Shown piece after piece: positions 34,578-44,590 of a stretch of 63,631 nt of DNA. Numbering within the stretch: the stretch's first letter is position 1; each line of letters begins with the position of its first letter. Both the position numbers and the translations under genes were made by a program. This DNA is from Pseudorhodobacter antarcticus. Lineage in GTDB: Bacteria > Pseudomonadota > Alphaproteobacteria > Rhodobacterales > Rhodobacteraceae. The notes under the pieces are model-generated. The model ran no database searches and was not told the DNA's origin. It worked only from the letters and a program-made list of their open reading frames with translations. Location of the stretch: NCBI GenBank assembly GCA_945860375.1, contig CAMAQR010000021.1, positions 1 through 63,631 of the forward strand. Reading direction: 5' to 3'.

Positions 34578-35666
34578 ATGGCGCTCGAATTCAAGGCAGT
34601 ATCGCGGCAGGTGGAGGGGCGGGTGCATATCCATCCGACCACACTGACGCTGGAAAAAGGCACCATGAATGTGCTTTTGGGGCCAACGCTGGCGGGGAAG
34701 ACCAGCCTGATGCGGCTGATGGCGGGGCTCGATGTGCCGAGCTCGGGCCAGATTCACTGGAACGGCAAGGATGTCACCGGCATGCGGGTGCAAGATCGCC
34801 GCGTGGCGATGGTTTACCAGCAATTCATCAATTACCCCGCGATGAGCGTTTATGACAACATCGCCTCGCCGATGCGGCTGATGGGGATCTCGGCTGCCGA
34901 GGTGGACCGCGCTGTGCGCGCGACCGCCGAGATGCTGAAGCTGACACCGATGCTGCAACGCAAACCGCTGGAGCTGTCGGGTGGGCAACAGCAACGCTGC
35001 GCGCTGGCGCGGGCTTTGGTCAAAGGCGCTGGGCTGGTGTTGCTGGACGAGCCGCTGGCCAATCTGGATTACAAACTGCGCGAAGAGTTGCGCGCCGAGA
35101 TTCCGAAGATCTTCGAGGCTTCGGGCGCGATTTTCGTCTATGCCACCACCGAGCCGGAAGAGGCGCTGTTGCTGGGCGGCAACACGGCCACCCTGTGCGA
35201 AGGCCGAGTGACCCAGTTCGGCCCGACGCCCGAGGTTTACCGGTTGCCCGCTGACGCTGCCACGGCGCGGGTGTTCTCTGATCCGCCGATGAATTTCATG
35301 CCGGTGACCAAATCAGGAGGCCGCATTCATTTCGGCACGGTGGCCGACTCTGGGGCCACCGGGGCTTTTGCCGGGCTGCCGGATGGGGCCTATGTGGCGG
35401 GATTTCGCGCCAACCATCTGGAGTTGCATCAGCACACGGCGGCAGCCATCACTTTGCCCTGCACGCTTTCGGTGACCGAGATCACCGGATCGGAAACCTA
35501 TCTGCATCTTTTCCACGGTCCCGACCGCTGGGTGGGGCTTGTTCACGGGGTCCATGATCTGGCGCCCGGCAGCGAAATTCCGGTCTGGCTGGACCCGGCA
35601 CATGTTTATCTTTTCGCGCAATCCGGGGCGCTTGCCGCCGCCGCCGCCTATGCAAGGGCCGCCTAG
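34578..35666 (+). CDS. glpS: Glycerol-3-phosphate ABC transporter ATPase GlpS
   Basis: A 362-residue ABC ATPase of the sugar-type importer family. Walker A is GPTLAGKT (about 35-42), an unusual Leu-Ala within the loop but with GKT kept. The signature is LSGGQQQRCALARAL (near 133), Walker B is LVLLDEPLANLD, and a C-terminal regulatory TOBE-like domain follows. It pairs with GlpT, which has a degenerate signature, so this one likely supplies the good LSGGQ half-site. The stop directly abuts the glpT start. Confidence 0.92.
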   Translation: MALEFKAVSRQVEGRVHIHPTTLTLEKGTMNVLLGPTLAGKTSLMRLMAGLDVPSSGQIHWNGKDVTGMRVQDRRVAMVYQQFINYPAMSVYDNIASPMRLMGISAAEVDRAVRATAEMLKLTPMLQRKPLELSGGQQQRCALARALVKGAGLVLLDEPLANLDYKLREELRAEIPKIFEASGAIFVYATTEPEEALLLGGNTATLCEGRVTQFGPTPEVYRLPADAATARVFSDPPMNFMPVTKSGGRIHFGTVADSGATGAFAGLPDGAYVAGFRANHLELHQHTAAAITLPCTLSVTEITGSETYLHLFHGPDRWVGLVHGVHDLAPGSEIPVWLDPAHVYLFAQSGALAAAAAYARAA

Positions 35667-36743
35667 ATGGCTGAGATTACCCTGTCCAAACTGGCGCATA
35701 GTTATTTGCCCAACCCGAAATCGGATGCTGATTTCGCGCTGAAGGAAATGGATCACGTCTGGCAGGATGGCGGGGCTTATGCGCTGCTTGGCTCGTCCGG
35801 CTGTGGCAAGACCACACTTTTGAACATCATCTCTGGCCTCGTGCGCCCCAGCCATGGCCGGGTGCTGTTTGGGGGCACCGACGTGACCGACGCCCCCACC
35901 GCCGCCCGCAACATCGCGCAAGTGTTTCAGTTTCCGGTGGTTTACGACACCATGACCCTGCGCGACAACCTTGCCTTTCCGCTGCGCAACCGGGGCAAGG
36001 ATGCGGCCTATATCGCCGCCCGTGTCCAGCACATCGCCCGGATGATCGGCATGGAGGACCGGCTCGATCAAAAGGCGCGCGGCCTGACGGCGGACGCCAA
36101 GCAGAAAATCTCGCTCGGGCGCGGTATGGTGCGCGAGGACGTCAACGCCATCTTGTTTGACGAGCCACTGACCGTGATCGACCCGCATATGAAGTGGGAA
36201 TTGCGCACCCAGTTGAAATCGCTGCACCGCGAGTTTGGCCATACCATGATTTATGTCACGCATGACCAGACCGAGGCGCTGACCTTCGCCGACAAGGTTG
36301 TGGTGATGTCAGAGGGCCGGGTGGTGCAGCTTGGCACGCCGCAGGAATTGTTCGAGACACCCGCGCATACCTTCGTGGGGTATTTCATCGGATCGCCCGG
36401 CATGAACCTGCTGGACGCATCGGTGACGGGCGCGCAGGCAAGAGTGGGGGGCGTCGATCTGCCGCTGGGGGCCAGCTATGGCAGCCCGAAAGGCCGCATC
36501 CAGATCGGCATCCGGCCTGAATTCGCCAGCCTTGCCACAACCGGAGGCCTGCCCTTCGCGCTGGCCCGGATCGAGGACGTCGGCCGCCACCGCATCCTGC
36601 GCGGCACGGTGGCGGGTGCCACTTTCAACATCATCGCCGCTGAGGGCACCGAGATCGCCGCAGATCAGACCCGTGTCATCTTCGATGCCAGCAAGATCAA
36701 TGTTTACGCCGATGATTGGCGCGTAGCCGGAGGGGCCGTCTGA
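35667..36743 (+). CDS. glpT: Glycerol-3-phosphate ABC transporter ATPase GlpT
   Basis: A 358-residue ABC ATPase. Walker A is canonical, GSSGCGKTTLL (about 42-52), Walker B is AILFDEPLTVIDPH, and the switch His is in YVTHDQTEAL. The signature loop is degraded to LTADAKQKISLGRG near residue 140, where LSGGQ is expected. This suggests an asymmetric ATPase heterodimer with GlpS. It begins at the ATG right after the glpS stop and its own stop overlaps glpP by one base. Confidence 0.92.
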   Translation: MAEITLSKLAHSYLPNPKSDADFALKEMDHVWQDGGAYALLGSSGCGKTTLLNIISGLVRPSHGRVLFGGTDVTDAPTAARNIAQVFQFPVVYDTMTLRDNLAFPLRNRGKDAAYIAARVQHIARMIGMEDRLDQKARGLTADAKQKISLGRGMVREDVNAILFDEPLTVIDPHMKWELRTQLKSLHREFGHTMIYVTHDQTEALTFADKVVVMSEGRVVQLGTPQELFETPAHTFVGYFIGSPGMNLLDASVTGAQARVGGVDLPLGASYGSPKGRIQIGIRPEFASLATTGGLPFALARIEDVGRHRILRGTVAGATFNIIAAEGTEIAADQTRVIFDASKINVYADDWRVAGGAV

Positions 36744-37615
36744 TGGACAAGACCCAAAACAACAAGGCGTGGTTTCTGGTGTTGCCGGTGCTGGTTCTGG
36801 TGGCGTTTTCTGCCGTTATCCCTTTGATGACAGTGGTGAATTACTCGGTTCAAGACACGTTTGGCAACAACGAGTTCTTCTGGGAAGGTGTTGGCTGGTT
36901 CGAGGATATGATCGGATCAGACCGCCTGCACGAGGCCCTGTGGCGGCAGTTGGTGTTTTCGTCGATCATCCTTGCCATCGAGGTGCCGCTGGGCATTTTC
37001 GTGGCGCTGAACATGCCGAAAAAGGGGTTCTGGGCGTCGTTCTGCCTGGTGCTGATGGCGCTGCCGCTGCTGGTGCCGTTCAACGTGGTGGGCACGATCT
37101 GGCAGATCTTCTGCCGCGTCGACATCGGTCTGCTGGGCCATACGCTGGCCGCCCTTGGCATAGATTACAACTACACCAGCGACACGCTGGATGCTTGGGC
37201 CACGGTGATCGTGATGGATGTCTGGCACTGGACCTCGCTGGTGGCGCTGTTGTCTTATGCGGGTCTGCAATCCATTCCCGAGGCCTATTATCAGGCCGCC
37301 AAGATTGACCAGGCCGGGCGCATCGCGGTGTTTCGTTTCATCGAGCTGCCCAAGATGCAGGGCGTGTTGCTGATCGCCGTTCTGCTGCGCTTCATGGACA
37401 GTTTCATGATTTACACCGAGCCTTTCGTGGTCACCGGCGGCGGCCCCGGCAATGCGACCACCTTCTTGTCGATCGATCTGGTGAAAATGGCCATCGGCCA
37501 GTTTGATCTGGGGCCCGCCGCGGCGTTCTCGATCATGTATTTTCTTGTTATCCTTTTGATCTCATGGGTATTTTATACAGTGATGACCAATCTTGATAAA
37601 AGGGATGGGGTATGA
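36743..37615 (+). CDS. glpP: Glycerol-3-phosphate ABC transporter permease GlpP
   Basis: A 290-residue inner-membrane permease with about six membrane segments, beginning FLVLPVLVLVAFSAVIPLM. The EAA loop that docks the ATPases is PEAYYQAAKIDQAGRIAVFR near residues 184-203. The start overlaps the glpT stop (TGATG) and the stop overlaps glpQ (ATGA). This is the MalF-type partner of GlpQ. Confidence 0.93.
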   Translation: MDKTQNNKAWFLVLPVLVLVAFSAVIPLMTVVNYSVQDTFGNNEFFWEGVGWFEDMIGSDRLHEALWRQLVFSSIILAIEVPLGIFVALNMPKKGFWASFCLVLMALPLLVPFNVVGTIWQIFCRVDIGLLGHTLAALGIDYNYTSDTLDAWATVIVMDVWHWTSLVALLSYAGLQSIPEAYYQAAKIDQAGRIAVFRFIELPKMQGVLLIAVLLRFMDSFMIYTEPFVVTGGGPGNATTFLSIDLVKMAIGQFDLGPAAAFSIMYFLVILLISWVFYTVMTNLDKRDGV

Positions 37616-38418
37616 TGCGGATCAAACTTCCTGCCATTGTGATGGGTGTTTACCTCGCGTTCCTGCTGGTGCCTATCTATTGGCTTTTGAACATGAGCCT
37701 CAAGACCAACACCGAGATCCTTTCGACCTTTTCGATGTGGCCACAGGATCTGACCTTTGCCAATTACGCCACCATCCTGACCGACCCGTCATGGTATAAC
37801 GGCTATATCAACTCGATCATCTATGTGGTGATCAACACGGTGATATCGGTGCTGGTGGCGCTGCCTGCGGCTTATGCGTTTTCGCGCTATCGGTTCATGG
37901 GCGACAAGCATCTGTTCTTCTGGCTGCTGACCAACCGGATGGCGCCGCCTGCCGTGTTCGCGCTGCCGTTCTTTCAGTTGTATTCGTCGATCGGGTTGTT
38001 CGACACCCATATTGCGGTGGCTCTGGCGCATTGCCTGTTCAACGTGCCGCTGGCGGTGTGGATTCTGGAAGGGTTCATGCGCGGCGTGCCGAAAGAGATC
38101 GACGAGACCGCCTATATCGACGGCTACTCCTTCCCGCGGTTTTTCGTGAAGATATTCATGCCGCTGATCGCGTCGGGCATCGGGGTGGTGGCGTTCTTCT
38201 GCTTCATGTTCAGTTGGGTGGAACTGCTGCTGTCACGCACATTGACCGCGACCTATGCCAAGCCCATCGCCGCCACCATGACCCGAACGGTTTCGGCGTC
38301 CGGCATGGATTGGGGGGTGCTTGCAGCTGCCGGGATACTGACGATCATCCCCGGCGCTTTGGTGATCTATTTCGTGCGCAACTTTATCGCCAAGGGCTTT
38401 GCCCTGGGAAGGGTCTGA
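37612..38418 (+). CDS. glpQ: Glycerol-3-phosphate ABC transporter permease GlpQ
   Basis: A 268-residue MalG-type inner-membrane permease. The first membrane helix is LPAIVMGVYLAFLLVPIYWL and five more follow. The EAA-like loop is PKEIDETAYIDGYSFPRFF near residues 160-180. Note that this glpQ is the permease of the glpSTPQUV transporter described in rhizobia, not the E. coli phosphodiesterase of the same name. Confidence 0.92.
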   Translation: MMRIKLPAIVMGVYLAFLLVPIYWLLNMSLKTNTEILSTFSMWPQDLTFANYATILTDPSWYNGYINSIIYVVINTVISVLVALPAAYAFSRYRFMGDKHLFFWLLTNRMAPPAVFALPFFQLYSSIGLFDTHIAVALAHCLFNVPLAVWILEGFMRGVPKEIDETAYIDGYSFPRFFVKIFMPLIASGIGVVAFFCFMFSWVELLLSRTLTATYAKPIAATMTRTVSASGMDWGVLAAAGILTIIPGALVIYFVRNFIAKGFALGRV

Positions 38419-38420
38419 TC

Positions 38421-38696
38421 ATGGCATGGATGGCTTGGACGGTTCCGACGGCGATTTTCTTTCTGGTCATCGCCTGTCTGCTGATCACCTTCACCTGGCT
38501 GGCGATCAAATATCCCGAAACTCCGCGTCTGGGGGTACTTCGGATAGAGACCACCCGTGGGGACCGGTTGTTCATAACGCTTTTGGGCTCTGCCTTTATT
38601 CATATCGGCTGGCTCGGATTGTTCGGCGCGCCTTATCTTTGGGCCGCGCTGATCGTTTGCCTGATCTACGCGGCGGCGGTGTTCCGCTGGGTATGA
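38421..38696 (+). CDS. glpU: Small membrane protein GlpU (DUF2160)
   Basis: A 91-residue protein with about three hydrophobic helices (PTAIFFLVIACLLITFTWLA, then LFITLLGSAFIHIGWLGLFG and LWAALIVCLIYAAAVF). It resembles GlpU/DUF2160, which accompanies this ABC system in rhizobia and rhodobacters. Its exact role in transport is not known. It begins 2 bp after the glpQ stop. Confidence 0.85.
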   Translation: MAWMAWTVPTAIFFLVIACLLITFTWLAIKYPETPRLGVLRIETTRGDRLFITLLGSAFIHIGWLGLFGAPYLWAALIVCLIYAAAVFRWV

Positions 38697-38789
38697 GAGA
38701 GCAAAACCAAGGGCGGGCGGGGGCTGCAACCCCCACCCGCTTGCTGCGACCCTAAGAAACTGACGTCTCAACATTCTGGGAGGAATTAA

Positions 38790-40511
38790 ATGAGATTGCG
38801 TACCACATCAACCGCCATAGCGCTTGTGCTAATGGCCTCGGGCGCACCAGCCTGGGCGGACATGGAGGCGGCGAAAGCCTTCCTCGATGCCGAAATCGGG
38901 GCCTTGTCGGTGCTTGACCGCGCCGGACAAGAGAGCGAAATGCAGTGGTTCATCGACGCCGCCAAGCCCTATGCGGGCATGGAAATCAAGGTGGCCTCGG
39001 AAACCCTGACCACCCATGTCTACGAAGCCAAGCAGTTGGCCGAGGCGTTCTTTGCCATCACCGGCATCAAGGTCACGCATGACCTGATCGGCGAGGGCGA
39101 TGTTGTCGAAAAGCTGCAGACCCAAATGCAGACCGGCGAAAACATCTATGACGCCTATGTCAACGACTCTGACCTGATCGGCACCCACTGGCGCTATCAG
39201 CAGGCCCGCAACCTGACCGACTGGATGGCTGGCGAAGGCGCTGCCGTGACCAACCCCGGCCTCGACATCGCGGATTTCATCGGCACCAAGTTCACCTCTG
39301 CCCCGGACGGCAAGCTTTATCAGCTTCCCGACCAGCAGTTCGCGAACCTGTACTGGTTCCGGTACGACTGGTTCAACGATCAAAAAACCAAAGACGATTT
39401 CAAAGCCCAGTTCGGCTATGATCTTGGCGTTCCGGTCAACTGGTCGGCTTACGAGGATATCGCGGTGTTCTTCACCGGCCGCGACATGACCTATGCGGGC
39501 GGCCCGGCCAAAGTTTATGGCAACATGGATTACGGCAAGAAAGACCCGTCGCTTGGCTGGCGTTACACCGACGCGTGGATGTCGATGGCCGGCATGAGCG
39601 ATATTGGCACGCCGAACGGTTTGCCGGTTGACGAATGGGGCGTTCGTGTTGACGAAAACTCGCGTCCTGTCGGTTCGTGCACCTCGCGTGGCGGTGCCAC
39701 CAATGATGCGGCGGCGGTTTATGCCGTGACCAAGGCGATCGACTGGCTGGCAAAATACGCGCCACCGGAAGCCGCTGGCATGGTGTTTGGTGAAGCAGGT
39801 CCGGTTCCGGCGCAGGGCGAGATTGCCCAGCAGATGTTCTGGTACACCGCCTTCACCGCCGATATGGTCAAAGAAGGACTGCCCGTCGTGAACGCGGATG
39901 GCACGCCAAAATGGCGCATGGCCCCCTCGCCCCACGGCACTTACTGGCAGGAAGGCATGAAGATCGGCTATCAGGACGTGGGTGCCTGGACCCTGATGGA
40001 GTCCACCCCGGTTGATCGTGCGCAGGCGGCTTGGCTTTACGCCCAGTTCGTCACCTCGAAAACCGTCGATCTGAAGAAATCGCACGTCGGTCTGACCTTC
40101 GCGCGGGAATCTTCGATTGCGGATGCCAGCTTCACCGAACGCGCGCCCAAACTGGGCGGCCTGATCGAGTTCTACCGCTCGCCAGCCCGTATCCAGTGGT
40201 CGCCGACCGGCACCAACATCCCGGATTATCCGAAGATGGCACAGCTGTGGTGGCAGAACATCGGCGACGCGATGTCCGGTGAGAAAACCCCGCAAGAAGC
40301 CCTCGACAGCCTCTGTGCTGAACAGGAAAAAGTGCTGGAGCGGATCGAGAAATCTGGCGTTCAGGGCGATATCGGCCCGAAGATGAACGACGTGGTGGAC
40401 CCGCAGGTCTGGCTGGACGCACCCGGCTCGCCGGTGGCCAAACTGGCCGAAGAAAAGCCGCAGGGGATCACGATTTCCTATGACGAGCTGATCAAGTCCT
40501 GGGGCAACTGA
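38790..40511 (+). CDS. glpV: Glycerol-3-phosphate substrate-binding protein GlpV
   Basis: A 573-residue periplasmic solute-binding protein with a signal peptide cleaved near APAWA-DM (residues 20-25). It is larger than most sugar-binding proteins. Regions such as KVASETLTTHVYEAKQLAEA and YQLPDQQFANLYWFRYDWF fit the extracellular solute-binding family 1 fold. GAGG is eight bases before the ATG. It delivers substrate to GlpP/GlpQ. A 126-bp spacer separates it from glpK. Confidence 0.92.
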   Translation: MRLRTTSTAIALVLMASGAPAWADMEAAKAFLDAEIGALSVLDRAGQESEMQWFIDAAKPYAGMEIKVASETLTTHVYEAKQLAEAFFAITGIKVTHDLIGEGDVVEKLQTQMQTGENIYDAYVNDSDLIGTHWRYQQARNLTDWMAGEGAAVTNPGLDIADFIGTKFTSAPDGKLYQLPDQQFANLYWFRYDWFNDQKTKDDFKAQFGYDLGVPVNWSAYEDIAVFFTGRDMTYAGGPAKVYGNMDYGKKDPSLGWRYTDAWMSMAGMSDIGTPNGLPVDEWGVRVDENSRPVGSCTSRGGATNDAAAVYAVTKAIDWLAKYAPPEAAGMVFGEAGPVPAQGEIAQQMFWYTAFTADMVKEGLPVVNADGTPKWRMAPSPHGTYWQEGMKIGYQDVGAWTLMESTPVDRAQAAWLYAQFVTSKTVDLKKSHVGLTFARESSIADASFTERAPKLGGLIEFYRSPARIQWSPTGTNIPDYPKMAQLWWQNIGDAMSGEKTPQEALDSLCAEQEKVLERIEKSGVQGDIGPKMNDVVDPQVWLDAPGSPVAKLAEEKPQGITISYDELIKSWGN

Positions 40512-40637
40512 TGGCGATGGGCGGGGGAAACCCCGCCCATTTCATCCTTTGTCAATTGCTCCCGGTCGTTCCGATTGCGTCAATCGCGCTTCGGTGTTTG
40601 GGTGAAGCAAAGATCAATTCCCTGAACGGATCCGAAA

Positions 40638-42164
40638 ATGCATTACATTCTTGCCATCGACCAGGGCACGACCTCGTCCCGCGCGATCTTGTTTGACGCC
40701 AGTCTGCGCGTGGTCGCCAGTGCGCAGGAAGAGTTTCCGCAGCATTTCCCGGCCTCGGGCTGGGTCGAACACGACCCGGAAGATCTGTGGTCCACGGTGA
40801 TGGGGTCTGCGCGGGCCGTGATCGAAAAGGCGGGGATCACCGCAGCCGCTATTGCCGCCATCGGCATCACCAATCAGCGTGAGACGACGATTGTGTGGGA
40901 TCGCAAAACCGGCGAGCCGATCCACAATGCGATTGTCTGGCAGGATCGCCGCACCGCCGATATCTGCGCCAGGCTGCAACAAGACGGGCATGCCGCAATG
41001 GTAACGGCCCGCACCGGGCTGTTGCTCGACCCTTATTTCTCGGGAACCAAGGTGCGCTGGTTGCTGGACACCGTTCCGGGAGCGCAGGCCCGCGCAGAAC
41101 GAGGCGAGCTTGCCTTTGGCACCGTGGACAGTTTCCTGATCTGGAAGCTGACTGGCGGCAAGGTGCATGCCACCGACGCCACCAACGCGGCCCGCACCAT
41201 GCTTTACAACATCCGCGACGGCCATTGGGACACCGAGATCTGCGAAATTCTGGGGGTGCCACTGGCGATGCTGCCGGAAGTGTGTGACAGCGCAGCCGAT
41301 TTTGGGCGGACCAGCGCCGACTTGTTCGGACGTGAGATTCCAATTGCCGGCGCGGCTGGCGATCAGCAGGCGGCAACGGTCGGGCAGGCCTGTTTCAGCC
41401 CCGGCATGATGAAATCGACTTACGGCACCGGGTGTTTTGCCCTGCTGAACACCGGCACTCAGATGGTCAGCAGCCAGAACCGGCTGCTGACGACCATTGC
41501 TTATCAGCTGAACGGCAAGCCGACCTATGCGCTGGAAGGCTCGATCTTCATTGCCGGGGCGGTGGTGCAATGGCTGCGTGACGGGCTGAAGATCATCCGT
41601 GAGGCCAAGGAAACCCAAGCTTTGGCCGAGACAGCGGACTCGGCGCAGGACGTCGTTCTGGTCCCCGCCTTCACCGGGCTGGGCGCTCCTTATTGGCGGC
41701 CCGATTGCCGGGGGGCGATTTACGGTCTGGCGCGCAATTCCGGCCCCGCCGAACTGGCCAAGGCTGCTTTGGAAAGCGTTGGCTACCAGACCCGCGACTT
41801 GCTGGAGGCGATGCGCGCCGACTGGGGGGCGGCAGCGGATGGGGTGTTGCGTGTCGATGGTGGAATGACGTCCAGCGACTGGGCGATGCAGTTTTTGTCC
41901 GACATTCTGGGCGCACCGGTGGACCGTCCGCAAGTGACAGAGACCACCGCGCTGGGGGCGGCGTGGCTGGCCGGGATGCAGGTCGGACTTTATCCCGGGG
42001 CGGCGGAATTTGCCCGGAATTGGGCGCTGGAACGCCGGTTTACCCCCACAATGGACGCCGCGACCCGTGACGCCAAATACGCGCGCTGGCGCGGGGCTGT
42101 TGCGGCGACGATGGCGGTCCAGCCGGGTCTGCTGTCGTCGCAAGACCCCCGGGTGTCCGGCTGA
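40638..42164 (+). CDS. glpK: Glycerol kinase
   Basis: Phosphorylates glycerol to glycerol-3-phosphate. The 508 residues show the FGGY-family N-terminus [15 protein letters not shown], the conserved [20 protein letters not shown], the FGGY-type [16 protein letters not shown] segment and the C-terminal ATP site [19 protein letters not shown]. It ends the glp locus, so the organism can use both glycerol (GlpK then GlpD) and imported glycerol-3-phosphate. Confidence 0.97.
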   Translation: MHYILAIDQGTTSSRAILFDASLRVVASAQEEFPQHFPASGWVEHDPEDLWSTVMGSARAVIEKAGITAAAIAAIGITNQRETTIVWDRKTGEPIHNAIVWQDRRTADICARLQQDGHAAMVTARTGLLLDPYFSGTKVRWLLDTVPGAQARAERGELAFGTVDSFLIWKLTGGKVHATDATNAARTMLYNIRDGHWDTEICEILGVPLAMLPEVCDSAADFGRTSADLFGREIPIAGAAGDQQAATVGQACFSPGMMKSTYGTGCFALLNTGTQMVSSQNRLLTTIAYQLNGKPTYALEGSIFIAGAVVQWLRDGLKIIREAKETQALAETADSAQDVVLVPAFTGLGAPYWRPDCRGAIYGLARNSGPAELAKAALESVGYQTRDLLEAMRADWGAAADGVLRVDGGMTSSDWAMQFLSDILGAPVDRPQVTETTALGAAWLAGMQVGLYPGAAEFARNWALERRFTPTMDAATRDAKYARWRGAVAATMAVQPGLLSSQDPRVSG

Positions 42165-42649
42165 TTTTGCACTGACGCCTGATCTGTGGGGGGCCGGTTT
42201 TCGGACGCTGAGAACGGCAGTGAACAGGTTTGCTGCCGAAGTGGCGGGACAATCTTGCTGTGGGCAGAGTGAAACTTTGCTGCTTTGGCCCTTTCGGGCG
42301 GCAAGGAGCCCGGTTGGTCATTTCAATCGCGGAGCTTTATCGGAAGGTCCGTCTTGCGCGCCGAGGCGATGTCAGCGAACGCGCGCCAACAATTCCTTTT
42401 GGGGTGCCGCGCTTGAGGGGCGCGTCAAGCACAGCGCCCAACTCTGCACGCTCTTCGTGCTTGCCACCCTGTTCGCGAAACGCCGAAAGCTGAGGGCACG
42501 GGCGTGGGTCTGCCCGAAATCGACCAAACCGCCGATTTAGCGGCCACCTGGCCGCAAAACTGAGCGCCAGAGGCCCCCGTCAACCAACAACGTGCAGTCA
42601 TGCGGCCAACCCGGCGCAGCCGAACGCGGTGATCCGTCGTTCCCCAACT
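42165..42649. other. Gene-free stretch after glpK containing a dispersed repeat
   Basis: 42209-42366 is the second copy of the dispersed repeat. 42370-42560 has no gene I can support; a minus-strand patch (SVQSWALCLTRPSSAAPQKE) looks coding-like and may be part of a larger repeated or relic element. The DUF1801 gene ends at 42650. Confidence 0.5.
42209..42366 (-). repeat. Dispersed repeat copy 2
   Basis: Inverted relative to copy 1 at 1-146. On the minus strand the shared order is CGGACCTTCCGATAAAG, GAAAGGGCCAAAG, ACTCTGCCC, TCCCGCCACTTC and CTGCCGTTCTCA. Both copies lie in otherwise gene-poor or broken DNA. Confidence 0.75.
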
Positions 42650-43030
42650 CTACCGGATCACACCGGAAACCGCAGGTTTTTCAGGCGTTCCTTCGGCTTG
42701 GCGGGCGCGGATGATCTGGGTGATCAGGGTCAGGGGCAGGGGTGTTTCGGGCAAGAACAGGACGCCGGATTTTGAGGTCTTGAACGGGGTGCAGTCTATG
42801 TTCGGAATAATGTTGCCGGAATGAGGATAAAGGCCGATGTGATGGGTGAAGGCGGCGTAGCCAGCCACCATCTTGCCCTTGGGGCCGGGTTGGCGAAAGC
42901 CGGGCATGGCGTAGCTCATGCATTCGATATGGTCGGGCAGCAGAGTTTTGAGTTGTGCGCGCAGGGTTTCCAGCGCGGCGCGAAAGGCCGGGGATCGGGC
43001 AGAGAGGTAGGCGTCTACCTCTGCGCTCAT
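42650..43030 (-). CDS. DUF1801 (YdhG-like) protein
   Basis: A 126-residue protein with the DUF1801 core: EVDAYLSARSPAF, then IECMSYAMPGFRQPG, GKMVAGYAAFTHHIGLYPHS and FKTSKSGVLFLPETPLP. Relatives include frataxin-like iron-chaperone candidates, but a specific role is not established. The start overlaps the purF stop (ATGA), so it is probably co-transcribed with purF. Confidence 0.88.
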   Translation of the reverse strand: MSAEVDAYLSARSPAFRAALETLRAQLKTLLPDHIECMSYAMPGFRQPGPKGKMVAGYAAFTHHIGLYPHSGNIIPNIDCTPFKTSKSGVLFLPETPLPLTLITQIIRARQAEGTPEKPAVSGVIR

Positions 43031-44490
43031 TCCGCGGCTTTCATCTCAAATCCCTCATCGATCTTGTCCGAGGGGACCACGGGGTAATCGCCCGTAAAAC
43101 AGGCATCGCAATACTGCGGCTGTGTGTTGTCGCGGCCATTGGGCTGACCTGCGGCGCGGTAAAGCCCGTCAAGAGAGATGAATTTCAAGGAGTTGACGCC
43201 GATCCAGTCGCGCATCTCATCCTCTGTCATGGTTGCGGCCAGCAGTTTGCTGCGTTCGGGGGTGTCGACCCCATAGAAGCAGGGCCATGCGGTGGGCGGC
43301 GAGGCGATGCGGAAGTGCACCTCGGCTGCGCCCGCCTCAAGGATCATGTCCTTGATCTTGCGACTGGTGGTGCCGCGCACGACGCTGTCGTCCACCAAGA
43401 TCACCCGCTTGCCTTTGATCAGCGCGCGGTTGACGTTCAGCTTCAGCCGCACGCCCATGTTGCGGATCGACTCTGACGGTTCGATGAAGGTACGGCCCAT
43501 GTATTGGTTGCGAATGATGCCCATCGCATAGGGAATGCCGCTTTCCTGACTGTAGCCAATCGCCGCCGGAGTGCCGGAATCGGGCACCGGACAGACCAGA
43601 TCGGCATCGACCGGGGCTTCCTTGGCCAGTTCCACCCCGATCTGGCGGCGGGTTTCATAGACAGACCGCCCTCCCTGAATCGAATCCGGGCGGCTGAAAT
43701 AGACGTGTTCAAAGATGCAGAACCGCGATTTGGCGGGGGCAAAGGGGCGGGTCGAGTTGACCTTTCCGTCTTCGATCACCACCATCTCGCCCGGTTCAAT
43801 CTCGCGCACGAATTCCGCGCCGATGATGTCGAGGCCGCAGGTTTCTGACGACAAGGCCCAAGCGCTATCGCCAATCCGGCCCAGCACCAAGGGCCGCACA
43901 CCCAAGGGGTCGCGCACGCCGATCAGCTTGGTGCGCGTCATCGCCACGATGGAAAATGCGCCTTCTACCCGGCGCAGGGCGTCCTTGATGCGTTCCGAGA
44001 TGTTTTTCTGGATGGAACGCGCCATCAGATGAATGATGCATTCGCTGTCCGAGGAGGATTGGAAAATCGAGCCGCGTTCGATCAACTCACGCCGCAGGGC
44101 GGTGGCGTTGGTCAGGTTGCCGTTGTGGGCGATCGCCGCGCCTCCCATGGAAAACTCGCCAAAGAACGGCTGCACATCGCGAATGGCGGTGGCGCCTTTC
44201 GATCCGGCGGTGGAATATCGGACATGGCCGATGCCAATGGCACCCGGTAAGGTTTCCATCACATCGGCTTTGGTGAAATTGTCGCGCACATAGCCAAAAC
44301 GGCGGGCCGAGTTAAACCCGGTGGCCGGATCATAGGTGACGATCCCACCCGCCTCTTGTCCGCGGTGTTGCAACGCGTGCAGGCCAAGCGCCACAAAGTT
44401 GGCGGCATCCGACACGCCGATCACGCCGAAAACGCCACACTCCTCTTTCAGCTTATCGTCGTCAAACGGGTGGGCATAGAAAGGTTGCAT
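43027..44490 (-). CDS. purF: Amidophosphoribosyltransferase
   Basis: First committed step of purine synthesis: PRPP plus glutamine gives phosphoribosylamine. The 487 residues include a short propeptide and the N-terminal nucleophile Cys in KEECGVFGVIG. The glutaminase domain has ALQHRGQEAGG, and the PRPP-binding motif is RVILVDDSVVRGTTS. The start at 44490 is preferred; an in-frame extension to 44640 crosses the spacer before cvpA. Confidence 0.97.
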   Translation of the reverse strand: MQPFYAHPFDDDKLKEECGVFGVIGVSDAANFVALGLHALQHRGQEAGGIVTYDPATGFNSARRFGYVRDNFTKADVMETLPGAIGIGHVRYSTAGSKGATAIRDVQPFFGEFSMGGAAIAHNGNLTNATALRRELIERGSIFQSSSDSECIIHLMARSIQKNISERIKDALRRVEGAFSIVAMTRTKLIGVRDPLGVRPLVLGRIGDSAWALSSETCGLDIIGAEFVREIEPGEMVVIEDGKVNSTRPFAPAKSRFCIFEHVYFSRPDSIQGGRSVYETRRQIGVELAKEAPVDADLVCPVPDSGTPAAIGYSQESGIPYAMGIIRNQYMGRTFIEPSESIRNMGVRLKLNVNRALIKGKRVILVDDSVVRGTTSRKIKDMILEAGAAEVHFRIASPPTAWPCFYGVDTPERSKLLAATMTEDEMRDWIGVNSLKFISLDGLYRAAGQPNGRDNTQPQYCDACFTGDYPVVPSDKIDEGFEMKAAE

Positions 44491-44590
44491 GGTGGCCTCG
44501 AATCCGGGTTCAGTCTGCGCCCTTCGTTTAGGACCAATGGCGCAGACTGTCACGCCCCGAATGCATCTTTTGCCGCGATGCAGCGTGGCG

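Noticed and set aside
38829..40295. Long minus-strand open frame (488 codons) opposite glpV
   Set aside because: Antisense shadow of an intact solute-binding protein gene in high-GC DNA.
40614..42143. Long minus-strand open frame (509 codons) opposite glpK
   Set aside because: Antisense shadow of glycerol kinase; composition is rich in Arg, His, Gly and Gln as expected for such shadows.
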